From positions 97,886 through 136,443 of the forward strand of contig CABVRW010000003.1 in the NCBI GenBank assembly GCA_902500785.1: a stretch of DNA of 38,558 nt. The letters are read 5' to 3'. Position 1 is the stretch's first letter; every line of letters begins with the position of its first letter. Below the pieces are notes generated by a model. The model had not been told where the DNA came from. It saw only the letters and a program-made list of their open reading frames with translations, and did not search any database. Positions 1 to 6,757 of this stretch are shown piece after piece. This stretch comes from an uncultured Nitrospira sp. Lineage in GTDB: Bacteria > Nitrospirota > Nitrospiria > Nitrospirales > Nitrospiraceae. The position numbers and the translations under genes were made by a program.

Positions 1-1
1 C

Positions 2-121
2 CATCACCTCAGTGATCATGGAATGAATTTATTGAAAGAAGCCTTGATCGTGAATCAACAGCTCACTCAGCAAACGTCCGCCTCATCTCGCAAAGGAGCA
101 TTCACCCCATGCATTCGCTAA
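2..121 (+). CDS. Possible 3' end of an upstream gene (partial)
   Basis: One frame stays open from the window edge to a TAA at 119-121, giving about 39 residues rich in Leu, Gln and Ser (a LKEALIVNQQLTQQ stretch looks helical). It would overlap the start of the next gene by 13 bases, and the Shine-Dalgarno of that gene (AAAGGAG, 92-98) lies inside it. The open frame is short enough to be chance. The sequence left of the window would decide whether this is a real C-terminus. Confidence 0.25.
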   Translation, partial: HHLSDHGMNLLKEALIVNQQLTQQTSASSRKGAFTPCIR

Positions 122-327
122 AACAGCCCAACGGACAAGTCGCACTCAACATGTGTAGCTGCGGCAGTCTTCACTTCAGGTACGGATCAATCACCTTACA
201 TTTCGAACTCGATGATTTCACTTCGTTTGCAAACGCCGTGGCGTATCTACACGCGCGGTATAAGGAAATACACCAGCCACAACCGTCCAGCTCGACCCCG
301 TCGCTACATAATGATACCTGCCACTAA
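109..327 (+). CDS. Small conserved-looking hypothetical protein
   Basis: This encodes a 72-residue cytoplasmic protein of unknown function. The ATG at 109 is preceded by AAAGGAG with about 10 bases spacing, a convincing start. The N-terminal half carries a CSCG pair (residues 16-19) followed by a hydrophobic/aromatic segment (LHFRYGSITLHFELDDF), which suggests a small beta-rich fold around the cysteine pair; the last 20 residues are Pro/Ser-rich and probably disordered. No signal peptide or membrane segment is visible. The next gene begins 14 bases downstream, so the two are probably co-transcribed. I recognise no named family with certainty. Confidence 0.65.
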   Translation: MHSLKQPNGQVALNMCSCGSLHFRYGSITLHFELDDFTSFANAVAYLHARYKEIHQPQPSSSTPSLHNDTCH

Positions 328-341
328 ATCAGGAGACTGCC

Positions 342-680
342 GTGAAGATCTATGATTGCCCTCACTGTGGGCACCACAGCCTTGCCCCCACGGGAGCTTC
401 TTATCCTGCAGACGGTGCGATTATGCCATCACCGCCCATGCCCTGGCCGTCAAACAACGTCTCCGAAAGGATTCATCGCATAGATCAGAATCTTGATCGA
501 TTCAACCAGGAACACTATGGTATCAAACGATCACACCAGAACAGACTCCTTGCGCAAAATGGTACGCGATCTTCCGGCCGCCGTCAGTCTAGTCGCGTCA
601 CTGCTCATGGTTCTGGCTGCGATCGTAAGTTCCATCCTTGGCTGGACGTGATTCATATTCAAAAAATATGCGTGCATTGA
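342..680 (+). CDS. Zinc-ribbon protein, possibly frameshifted
   Basis: GTG start at 342 with AGGAGA at 331-336, 5 bases upstream. The product begins MKIYDCPHCGHHS, a single CxxC zinc-knuckle of the kind found in short metal-binding regulatory or membrane-anchored proteins. The first ~60 residues look like real protein. After about residue 60 the composition becomes Arg/Ser/His-rich and unlike a folded domain. In the +1 frame relative to this one there is a good ATG (517) leading into a hydrophobic membrane helix. Two readings are possible: a real 112-residue protein overlapping a small membrane gene, or one ancestral zinc-ribbon plus membrane-anchor protein split by a frameshift. The true 3' end is therefore uncertain. 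Confidence 0.5.
   Translation: MKIYDCPHCGHHSLAPTGASYPADGAIMPSPPMPWPSNNVSERIHRIDQNLDRFNQEHYGIKRSHQNRLLAQNGTRSSGRRQSSRVTAHGSGCDRKFHPWLDVIHIQKICVH
517..651 (+). CDS. Small single-span membrane protein (44 residues)
   Basis: ATG at 517 with AGGA at 508-511 and TGA at 649-651. The 44-residue product starts with a polar stretch (MVSNDHTRTDSLRKMVRD) and continues with one strongly hydrophobic segment of about 24 residues (residues 19-42, LPAAVSLVASLLMVLAAIVSS and onward), ending Gly-Trp-Thr. This is the pattern of a single-pass membrane protein with a cytoplasmic N-terminus. It lies inside the 3' half of the zinc-ribbon gene in another frame. It may be an independent small gene, or the true C-terminus of that gene after a frameshift. 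No family is recognised. Confidence 0.45.
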   Translation: MVSNDHTRTDSLRKMVRDLPAAVSLVASLLMVLAAIVSSILGWT

Positions 681-984
681 TCGAGACACAAACCAGTTTT
701 ATGACTTCGCCACTGCTATGCGTCCCTATGCCGTTCACGCTCAAACTGCATAGTGTTATCCAAATAGATGCTGTCGTTATCGAATCAGATACAACATGAT
801 TCTGTTCGCTGAGAGAACCCGCCTCAACCAATTGATCGTACGGTCACTCATTACAAGAAAAACAATATGTTCGGCCAAGACTGCGAGGTCCCGCGAAAGT
901 GGTACGCGAGTTGCTTGACTCAAGAGTGTGGTGACAACGACACTTGGACGAAAATGTGGACGATAACAAAAGGAGGGCAAGACC
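652..984 (+). other. Intergenic stretch without a convincing gene
   Basis: Only short, compositionally random open frames are present on either strand. No hairpin, tRNA or repeat stands out. The last bases (971-976, AGGAGG) are the ribosome binding site of the small membrane gene at 985. A further 229 bases at 1063-1291 are similarly empty. Promoters for the downstream small genes could lie here, but I could not pick one out. Confidence 0.5.
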
Positions 985-1062
985 ATGCTCTGGGCCATCG
1001 TGATCGCGGGAACCTATGTCGCGGGGATATATCTCATTCGCCTGGTGTGGTGGCAGGAATAA
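985..1062 (+). CDS. Candidate 25-residue membrane micropeptide
   Basis: ATG at 985 follows a perfect AGGAGG (971-976) with 8 bases spacing; TAA at 1060-1062. The peptide (MLWAIVIAGTYVAGIYLIRL, then VWWQE) is one hydrophobic helix of about 17 residues followed by an Arg and a Trp-Trp-Gln-Glu tail, the typical architecture of single-span micropeptides that act as accessory subunits of membrane complexes. Trp at the membrane interface and a positively charged residue near the C-terminal end fit a transmembrane placement. The Shine-Dalgarno makes translation likely, but the length prevents family assignment. There is no large membrane-complex gene next to it to name a partner. Confidence 0.45.
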   Translation: MLWAIVIAGTYVAGIYLIRLVWWQE

Positions 1063-1291
1063 TGTCCCCTCACGGATTGCATCTGAGGAGTGTCCAGAAC
1101 AAGTCATCTACCGACTGTTCCCATAGATTTTTGCGGCTCGCTTACAGCTCACCCCTTCGACTTGCTCGCAGTCGTCCATTGGGAACGATTGTTGTGCATG
1201 ACAACGGGGGACCGGACACCCGGCAACCTCACGTCGTTCGTACGGCTGTTCACGCCGTCGACCGTGCACTCCCGAAGCAAAGATTTATCAA

Positions 1292-1549
1292 ATGACTTCT
1301 TCGTTAGGTGATCGGCACTCATTGGACTCCATCGCCGAAGCTCCTGATTCCTGTCCAGTCTGTACCGGAACCATACGTCGCTCTGAACGTCATGGATGGC
1401 GAGACTTCATCAGGTTTCTCACGGGTCGATACCCCTGGCGATGCCGGACCTGCAGCCACCGTTTCTATACCACCAGCCGCCAGTATATTGTCCATCCACC
1501 ACCTACCATGACCAGCCCTCCGACTTCCCCGCTCGGCTCGACCAAATGA
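1292..1549 (+). CDS. Small zinc-ribbon protein
   Basis: This encodes an 85-residue protein with two CxxC pairs: CPVC at residues 21-24 and CRTC at residues 51-54, about 26 residues apart. Between them lies a basic, aromatic segment (GWRDFIRFLTGRYPWRCRTC) followed by SHRFYT. Two CxxC knuckles flanking a basic aromatic loop indicate a four-cysteine zinc ribbon. The C-terminal ~20 residues are Pro/Ser/Thr-rich and probably disordered. The ATG at 1292 has no good Shine-Dalgarno, so the start is the weakest part of the call. The function is unknown; nucleic-acid or protein binding is an inference from the fold type. It is the second small cysteine-knuckle gene within 1.2 kb. Confidence 0.6.
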   Translation: MTSSLGDRHSLDSIAEAPDSCPVCTGTIRRSERHGWRDFIRFLTGRYPWRCRTCSHRFYTTSRQYIVHPPPTMTSPPTSPLGSTK

Positions 1550-1610
1550 GGCTCTGGCCCCTCCAAGGCGGGATATTGTTGCGCCCCTTCTCAGGATTAC
1601 ACTCTCTCCT

Positions 1611-1985
1611 ATGCACCCGCACCACTCAGCCTCAACCAAACCGCTGAACCTCTTCCCCCGTTCCCAAACAACTCTCATATTTCAGCGGTCGCAAGACCGC
1701 CTTGGTATTGTCTGTCCGGTCATGTTCTCCGGCGCTCCCTTTATCGGAGAGGGCATCATACAGAACTTATCGCAAAGCGGATGTTTGGTGGAGTGCGACC
1801 GCGCAGTGTTGCAGGGCAGTTATATTGCAGTGCGCATATTGCTACCCGACGAGATGCGATCATTGATCGTCGATCTCGCCGCCGTCCGCTGGGTCCGCAG
1901 TCAATGTTTCGGCATTGAGTTCCTACGGCTCCCGAACTCTGAACACACACGCCTGGCGCAATTCTTACGACGGCATCACAGCTGA
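1611..1985 (+). CDS. PilZ domain protein
   Basis: This is a 124-residue protein whose segment from about residue 27 to 118 reads as a PilZ beta-barrel: a basic residue near the domain start (RSQDRLG), then a GEGIIQNLSQSGCLVE strand-turn-strand in place of the usual DxSxxG motif (here NLSQSG), then strands ending in VDLAAVRWVRSQCFGIEFLRL. PilZ domains bind cyclic di-GMP in many bacteria and control motility, exopolysaccharide or pili. The canonical RxxxR arginine motif is degenerate here (I see RSQDR), so binding is plausible but not certain. The ATG at 1611 has only a weak ribosome binding site; the first ~25 residues may be untranslated. It is a stand-alone domain with no output module. Confidence 0.8.
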   Translation: MHPHHSASTKPLNLFPRSQTTLIFQRSQDRLGIVCPVMFSGAPFIGEGIIQNLSQSGCLVECDRAVLQGSYIAVRILLPDEMRSLIVDLAAVRWVRSQCFGIEFLRLPNSEHTRLAQFLRRHHS

Positions 1986-2018
1986 TGAATCCCGCCTCAT
2001 CGTTGAGCACATCGACAA

Positions 2019-2126
2019 ATGCACTTCGGCCATCACGACATGGTCACAGCGAGCGAGGCGTACCGGATGTGGGGAATGTGTAAGACATGCAACGGAGAGG
2101 AAATCGTCTCGGCCGCACAGGTCTGA
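2019..2126 (+). CDS. Possible 35-residue CxxC micropeptide
   Basis: ATG at 2019 (a second ATG at 2040) runs to TGA at 2124-2126, just before the convergent cytochrome gene ends at 2128. The peptide contains a CKTC pair and reads plausibly (MCKTCNGEEIVSAAQV at its end). There is no clear Shine-Dalgarno. It is listed because two other small CxxC genes lie just upstream; on its own the evidence is weak and chance is quite possible. Confidence 0.2.
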   Translation: MHFGHHDMVTASEAYRMWGMCKTCNGEEIVSAAQV

Positions 2127-2127
2127 G

Positions 2128-2580
2128 TCAGCGGCCAAAGGACCGTACATAGAGCAAGATGTGCCACGCCTCTTCTTCCGTGAGGACGAGCGGAACAAAG
2201 GATGCCATATCGGTTCCCGGACTCCCATTCTGCAAAATCCAGAATAATTCTCCATCGGTTCGCGCAGCCTGCCAAATCTTGTCCGTAAAATTTCGCGGCA
2301 GCTTACCGCGCAAGCCCTCGATGTCGCCGAGCCCCTTTCCCTCTCTGCCATGACACGTGGCGCAGAACGCTTTCCCGTGGAAAAGGGACTTTCCCTTCTC
2401 AACATTTTCTTCAGTCGAGGGGTAGGGATTGGTCCAGGCCCGGGCCTCTTCGATTTTGTCGACCGGTACGCGCGGCCTCAAGACCGCCTCATCGGCACCG
2501 AACGCCGACAAGCATCCCAAGCCAATCATGGCGGCGATCCCCAATGTCGCCTTACCACGAAGCTCCTTGCAGTGCGCCAT
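2128..2580 (-). CDS. Periplasmic monoheme cytochrome c
   Basis: This is a 150-residue protein with an N-terminal signal peptide (hydrophobic core around residues 12-28, cleavage probably after the AFGA near 29). One class I cytochrome c domain follows: the heme motif CATCH is at residues 73-77 in the context AFCATCHGREGKG, and a Met near residue 125 (GTDMASF) is the likely sixth ligand. The ATG at 2580 has GAAGGAAC a few bases upstream. It should carry electrons in the periplasm. It lies about 95 bases downstream of the DUF1264 gene on the same strand and close to a di-heme peroxidase, which suggests a shared redox or stress role. The specific electron partner cannot be read from the sequence. 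Confidence 0.88.
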   Translation of the reverse strand: MAHCKELRGKATLGIAAMIGLGCLSAFGADEAVLRPRVPVDKIEEARAWTNPYPSTEENVEKGKSLFHGKAFCATCHGREGKGLGDIEGLRGKLPRNFTDKIWQAARTDGELFWILQNGSPGTDMASFVPLVLTEEEAWHILLYVRSFGR

Positions 2581-2674
2581 AACAGTTCCTTCGTCTCAGG
2601 TTGAGTGGAGTACGACCGAAGAAAGGGCAGGGACCAGCCCTGACGATAGAACCGGACCGGTCCCCGCAGTGAAG

Positions 2675-3196
2675 CTACCTTTCGGAATGTCCTGGAAATT
2701 TATGGCCAAGGGACTGCGGGAATGATACCGTCCCGTCCGGAAACTCCTGGCCAGCTGGCCACAGATGGTAGATGACCCCATCGGTACCTGCCGCCACTTC
2801 CGCAACTTTCGCGGCTTGATCGGGGGGCAGATCGAGCACTTGGACGCGACCGGTTGCAATCTCGACCTTATGGTCGTGAAAGTGACGATGCCATTGAATC
2901 GGAGGCAGTTTCCGCGTCAGATCCTTCGAGACAAAATACTCGATAGCCACGAGTTTGGCTTTGGGATCTGGGGATTCGAAGAGGAGACATTGAAGGATTT
3001 GATCTGAAATGCCTTTGCAATAATGATGATATGGTCCGCCCGGCTCCCCGTTCGCCATGAGATGGGGCGCCTGCACGTGAATATCAAACCCATCGACCGG
3101 AGACTTGGGCTCTCCGCCGACCGCCTTCTGGGGAGCGACTCCCGCACATCCGATCGTCGCCGCTGCAAGAACGGCAAGTAGTCCTTTTCTCATCAC
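2675..3196 (-). CDS. DUF1264 (OBAP-like) lipoprotein
   Basis: This is a 173-residue protein starting MMRKGLLAVLAAATIGC, a signal peptide that could be lipidated at Cys17 (TIGC, a relaxed lipobox). The mature part carries the DUF1264 signature: GFDIHVQAPHLMANGEP, then HHYCKGISDQILQCLLFES, and a His-rich PIQWHRHFHDHKVEI segment. The family includes plant oil-body-associated proteins and bacterial homologues of unknown biochemistry; the dense His/Cys motifs suggest metal or cofactor binding, which is an inference. The GGGAGG upstream of the double ATG supports the start. It sits between a cytochrome c and a di-heme peroxidase, all on the minus strand. Confidence 0.82.
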   Translation of the reverse strand: MMRKGLLAVLAAATIGCAGVAPQKAVGGEPKSPVDGFDIHVQAPHLMANGEPGGPYHHYCKGISDQILQCLLFESPDPKAKLVAIEYFVSKDLTRKLPPIQWHRHFHDHKVEIATGRVQVLDLPPDQAAKVAEVAAGTDGVIYHLWPAGQEFPDGTVSFPQSLGHKFPGHSER

Positions 3197-3316
3197 AGGT
3201 GGCCTCCCGTCTAGTTTAGTTGGTTGATAGAACCGGCCTCAGCAACCGGCTGTTCATAGAGCACCACTGATTTAGAGTCCCATCCGAGAGAAACGATTCA
3301 ACAAACCTCCTTTCGC

Positions 3317-3334
3317 GATCATTTTTTAATGATC
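3317..3334 (-). terminator. Short AT-rich hairpin after the peroxidase gene
   Basis: A perfect 7-base inverted repeat (GATCATT / AATGATC) with a TTTT loop lies 38 bases beyond the stop of the cytochrome c peroxidase gene. It lacks a clear T-run on the minus strand, so it is at best a weak terminator or a transcript-end structure. Confidence 0.3.
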
Positions 3335-3371
3335 ACGAGTCGCCTCCCGCATAGCGGAGCTACGCAGCCTT

Positions 3372-4442
3372 CTATTTCGGCAGTTGTGGCATGCTGAACT
3401 TCATGGTTTCCCCCGTCAATGCCTTCAGAAACGCCACGAGATCGGTTTTCTCCTCAGCCGTCAGATTCAACGGCCTGACGAGTGGACTCAGATTGGGATT
3501 ACTTCCACCCCCCTGATCAAAAAACTCAACAACTTCTTCCAGCGTTTTGAAGGCGCCATCATGCATATAGGGCGAGGTTTCCGTAATACTGCGAAGAGTC
3601 GGCGTTTTAAAGGCCCCCTTGTCCTTCTCCGCCCTGGTCACGACATACCGGCCGAGATCGACCTTCAATGGACCCACTTGAGGCACGCCCAGATTGTGGA
3701 ACTGATTGTCCGTGAAATTCGGCCCGTTATGACAGAGCATGCAGCGGGCTTTCCCTTTAAAGAGGGCCATACCACGAATCGCCCCTTCGTCCATGGCCTT
3801 GCCGTCCCCCAACACATATTTATCAAACGCGGAATTGGTGGAGAGCACTGTGCGTTCGTATGCGGCAATGGCTTCGGCAATGCCCTGCAGGTTGACATCC
3901 GTTCCGAAAACGGCTCGAAACTGTTGCTGATAGCCCTTGATCTTGGCCAGCTTAGGCACAACGTGCTCATGTGTCTCCGCCATCTCGACGGGATTATGAA
4001 TGGGCCCGATCGCCTGTTCCTCAAGAGAACGCGCCCGCCCGTCCCAAAACTGGAAGGGATTGAAGGCCGTATTGAAGACCGTAGGCGACTGACGACCGCC
4101 GATACCTCCTCCCACTCCGATGGAAGTCTGACGAGAATCTGCAAATCCAGTCCCAGGATTGTGACAAAAGGCGCAGGAGACAGCGTTGTCTTTGGATAGG
4201 CGCCCATCAAAATAGAGTTGTTTCCCAAGCTCGACTTTCGTGGCGTAGTTGATATTGGTGGCAGGTGTGGGAATCGCGGTGGGGAGCGGACCGATATCAG
4301 GCACCGTCACGCCATCGATGGTCACGGTTCCGTGAGGTGCATGGCCGGACGGAGAGGCCCGGACCGGAGCGATTCCTGCGACGCAGACACAGACGGCCAG
4401 TAATGCAATGCTGAGGCGTGGCGGCAAGATAGATTGCACCAT
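3372..4442 (-). CDS. Di-heme cytochrome c peroxidase / MauG family protein
   Basis: This 356-residue periplasmic protein probably reduces hydrogen peroxide with electrons from a small cytochrome. The ATG at 4442 (MVQSILPP) is chosen over an in-frame one 60 bases upstream because AGGAGG lies 8 bases before it and a signal peptide follows directly (hydrophobic to about residue 29). Two heme sites are present: CAFCH at 90-94 and CMLCH at 234-238, the spacing typical of bacterial di-heme peroxidases. The family motifs QFWDGRARSLEEQA (131-144), RTVLSTNSAFDKY and FKTPTLRSITETSPYMHDG (Met293 region) are intact. Length is normal for the family. The small cytochrome c downstream is the obvious candidate electron donor. 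Confidence 0.93.
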   Translation of the reverse strand: MVQSILPPRLSIALLAVCVCVAGIAPVRASPSGHAPHGTVTIDGVTVPDIGPLPTAIPTPATNINYATKVELGKQLYFDGRLSKDNAVSCAFCHNPGTGFADSRQTSIGVGGGIGGRQSPTVFNTAFNPFQFWDGRARSLEEQAIGPIHNPVEMAETHEHVVPKLAKIKGYQQQFRAVFGTDVNLQGIAEAIAAYERTVLSTNSAFDKYVLGDGKAMDEGAIRGMALFKGKARCMLCHNGPNFTDNQFHNLGVPQVGPLKVDLGRYVVTRAEKDKGAFKTPTLRSITETSPYMHDGAFKTLEEVVEFFDQGGGSNPNLSPLVRPLNLTAEEKTDLVAFLKALTGETMKFSMPQLPK

Positions 4443-4507
4443 GAAGATAACCTCCTGTTGAGCCCCCCCGACGACACTCCATAGAGCGGGTTCGATCGAC
4501 ACCGGGC

Positions 4508-4536
4508 ATTGTACTCAGATTGAAGCACGTGGTCGA
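4508..4536 (-). promoter_or_regulatory. Candidate sigma-70 promoter of the peroxidase gene
   Basis: On the minus strand TCGACC (4536-4531) and TACAAT (4513-4508) are separated by 17 bases; the -10 matches five of six consensus bases and the -35 four of six. It would start transcription near 4500, leaving a leader of about 58 bases before the ATG at 4442. Prediction by eye only. Confidence 0.4.
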
Positions 4537-4610
4537 GGCTCTCTTTGTTGGCGTGAATACTCAAGCAGTACTTGGTCGAGCGGAACAGCGGGCGCCGTAC
4601 GCAGCGTACC

Positions 4611-5210
4611 TTACATACCTCGCATCGTCGAACGCATGAGACTGTCGGCTTGCGGCGGCAGGAATCCCTGATAGCCCTGATGCCGCTCGGCCAGCTCAAG
4701 CACTGAAAATGGCTGCCCGTCGATCGTCTCAGGAGCCGTAAAGATCTGTCGCAACGTGCCTCCCTGAACACCGACGATCTCTCCGGCAAAGACCACCCCC
4801 TTCGCTTTCATTTTGAGAATGGCCTGCTCAATATCCTCCACCCGCACGGCCACATGGTGAAACACTCGATCACCGAATTTCTCAACCCAGCGAGGAATGA
4901 TGCTGGTCTTGCCTCGGTCGTCCGGATACGCCTGATCAACAAACAGGGCTGGGTATCCAGCCTTCCGGAATACCTTGGCATACCAATCGTCGTAGTGAAT
5001 CGTTTCATCGTACCCATACCCCAGAGCAATGAACTCCTCGGCACGCTGATCGATATTCATCGTCCTGATGGTGAGGTGGTCGATGACCGGCACAAACCCC
5101 ACTCCGATTTCATCCAACGCACGACGAAGCATTCCCGCCGCACGATTATGCGCCAAAAAGTCGGCTGTCATGCGACGAATCACGGCATCGAGGTCAGTTT
5201 CTTTTCCCAT
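4611..5210 (-). CDS. VOC-fold metalloenzyme in a lysine-catabolism operon
   Basis: This 199-residue protein is of the vicinal-oxygen-chelate/glyoxalase superfamily. Candidate metal ligands are His45 (VIDHLTIRT), His118 or His119 ([10 protein letters not shown]) and Glu172 (SVLELAER), the usual two-His-one-Glu set. Conserved-looking blocks include [22 protein letters not shown] and QIFTAPE. The start at 5210 has AGGAGG 6 bases upstream and overlaps the 3' end of the ALDH gene by 17 bases, so the genes are translationally coupled. With lysine-degrading enzymes upstream, a role on 2-oxoadipate or a related keto acid is attractive: the larger DUF1338/HglS enzymes of the same fold convert 2-oxoadipate to 2-hydroxyglutarate. 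That substrate is inference; the protein is far shorter than HglS. Confidence 0.72.
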   Translation of the reverse strand: MGKETDLDAVIRRMTADFLAHNRAAGMLRRALDEIGVGFVPVIDHLTIRTMNIDQRAEEFIALGYGYDETIHYDDWYAKVFRKAGYPALFVDQAYPDDRGKTSIIPRWVEKFGDRVFHHVAVRVEDIEQAILKMKAKGVVFAGEIVGVQGGTLRQIFTAPETIDGQPFSVLELAERHQGYQGFLPPQADSLMRSTMRGM

Positions 5211-6750
5211 CCTTTCCTCCTTCCGCCCGTCCGAACGTCATCCCCTGAGCAAGCGGCAACTCAGTCCCCCAATTGATCGTGTTGGTCTGCCGGCGCATGT
5301 ACGCCTTCCAGGCATCAGAGCCGGCTTCTCGTCCGCCACCCGTGGTTTTTTCTCCACCGAATGCCCCGCCGATTTCTGCGCCGGACGTCCCGATGTTCAC
5401 ATTGGCAATGCCGCAATCGCTGCCCATCGCGGACAAGAAGGTCTCACTGTTTCGAAGATGCGTGGTAAACAGCGAAGACGACAATCCTTGCGGAACGACA
5501 TTCTGCATCCGGATGGCCTCATCCAGCGTGTGATAGGTCATGAGATAGAGGATCGGCGCAAACGTCTCCCGCTGGACGATGTCCCAGTGGTTTTGAGCTC
5601 GCACGATCGTCGGCTCGACAAAATGCCCGGGACGAGACAAGACCCGTCCTCCGCACAGCACTTCACCGCCGTTTTTTTTCACTTCTTCGAGCGCAGAGAG
5701 ATAGCGCGTCACCGCCGCCGCGTCGATCAACGGCCCCATCAGTACATCCGGCTGGAGCGGATCACCGATCGCCACCTGCGCATAGGCTGAGAGGAGTCGA
5801 GGAACCAACTTCGCATATTGGGACTCATGTACGATTAGACGCCTGGTACTGGTGCAGCGCTGCCCCGACGTGCCGACGGCACCGAATACCACTGCACGTG
5901 TCGCCAGTTCGAGATCGGCCGTTTCGTCCACGATGACGGCATTGTTCCCGCTCAACTCCAAAAGACTCCGACCCAAGCGATGCCCGACCACTTCTGCCAC
6001 ATGCCTTCCGACCGGCACCGAACCGGTAAATGAGATGAGTGGGAGGCGTTCGTCACGAACCATCTGCTCGGCCATTTCGACGCGATCTGTCGCAAACAGC
6101 GCGAACACGCCCGGATACCCGGCCTGTTCCAACACACGGTTACAAAGACGCTGAACCGCCAGCGCACAGAGCGGAGCTTTCGGCGAGGGCTTCCACAACA
6201 CCGTATTGCCGGCCACCGCCGCAATGAAGGCGTTCCAAGCCCAGACCGCCACGGGGAAGTTAAACGCCGTGATGACACCTACCAAGCCCAAGGGATGCCA
6301 TTGCTCATACATCCGATGCCTGGCACGTTCTGAGTGCATGGTCTGTCCATACAGCATACGCGACAACCCGACGGCGAAGTCCGCCATATCGATCATCTCC
6401 TGCACTTCACCATCGCCCTCGGCCTTGATCTTACCCACCTCCAAGGACACCAGCGTGCCCAAGGCATCCTTGTGCTCCCTCAACGCCTGCCCGATCAGAC
6501 GAACCACCTCGCCGCGCTTAGGCGCCGGCACCATCCGCCATGCGGTCTGGACCTCCTGTGAACCGGTTACAATGGCGTCATAGTCCTCTGGGGAGCAACC
6601 GTACACCTGCGCCAACCGCGCTCCCGTCGATGGATTTTGTGACTCGATGACGCCGGCGTTTGTGGTGCGAGTCCACGTGGTGGAGGACAGGCATCCTCCC
6701 GGTTGTTCCGGCGCCAACCCCAAAGTCTTGAACAGTTCCTGTGTCGTCAT
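5194..6750 (-). CDS. ALDH7-type aminoadipate semialdehyde dehydrogenase
   Basis: This 518-residue NAD(P)-dependent aldehyde dehydrogenase is of the antiquitin (ALDH7) branch, which oxidises 2-aminoadipate 6-semialdehyde to 2-aminoadipate in lysine degradation. Catalytic residues are Asn164 ([10 protein letters not shown]), Glu265 (LLELSGNN) and Cys299 ([11 protein letters not shown]). The C-terminal blocks [40 protein letters not shown] and [12 protein letters not shown] are diagnostic of ALDH7 and intact. The start chosen is the ATG at 6750 (MTTQELFK), 7 bases after the stop of the dehydrogenase upstream; an in-frame ATG 123 bases earlier lies inside that gene and adds a non-homologous tail. 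It overlaps the VOC gene by 17 bases. Cytoplasmic. Confidence 0.93.
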   Translation of the reverse strand: MTTQELFKTLGLAPEQPGGCLSSTTWTRTTNAGVIESQNPSTGARLAQVYGCSPEDYDAIVTGSQEVQTAWRMVPAPKRGEVVRLIGQALREHKDALGTLVSLEVGKIKAEGDGEVQEMIDMADFAVGLSRMLYGQTMHSERARHRMYEQWHPLGLVGVITAFNFPVAVWAWNAFIAAVAGNTVLWKPSPKAPLCALAVQRLCNRVLEQAGYPGVFALFATDRVEMAEQMVRDERLPLISFTGSVPVGRHVAEVVGHRLGRSLLELSGNNAVIVDETADLELATRAVVFGAVGTSGQRCTSTRRLIVHESQYAKLVPRLLSAYAQVAIGDPLQPDVLMGPLIDAAAVTRYLSALEEVKKNGGEVLCGGRVLSRPGHFVEPTIVRAQNHWDIVQRETFAPILYLMTYHTLDEAIRMQNVVPQGLSSSLFTTHLRNSETFLSAMGSDCGIANVNIGTSGAEIGGAFGGEKTTGGGREAGSDAWKAYMRRQTNTINWGTELPLAQGMTFGRAEGGKDGKRN

Positions 6751-6757
6751 GATGCCG

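Noticed and set aside
1190-1260. A GC-rich fold that looked at first like a riboswitch upstream of the zinc-ribbon gene
   Set aside because: Only a short CCGG stem is present, and no known aptamer core (SAM, c-di-GMP, cobalamin) could be matched.
867-1295. A 142-codon open frame on the plus strand covering the micropeptide
   Set aside because: Its composition is random (His/Arg/Asp-rich with scattered Cys) and it has no Shine-Dalgarno; the AGGAGG at 971 serves the 985 start in another frame.
3300-3320. An orphan AGGAGG on the minus strand after the peroxidase gene
   Set aside because: It is followed only by frames of fewer than ten codons, so no gene can be supported.
3384-4199. A 271-codon open frame on the plus strand
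   Set aside because: It is antisense to the cytochrome c peroxidase, whose heme motifs and signal peptide are unambiguous.
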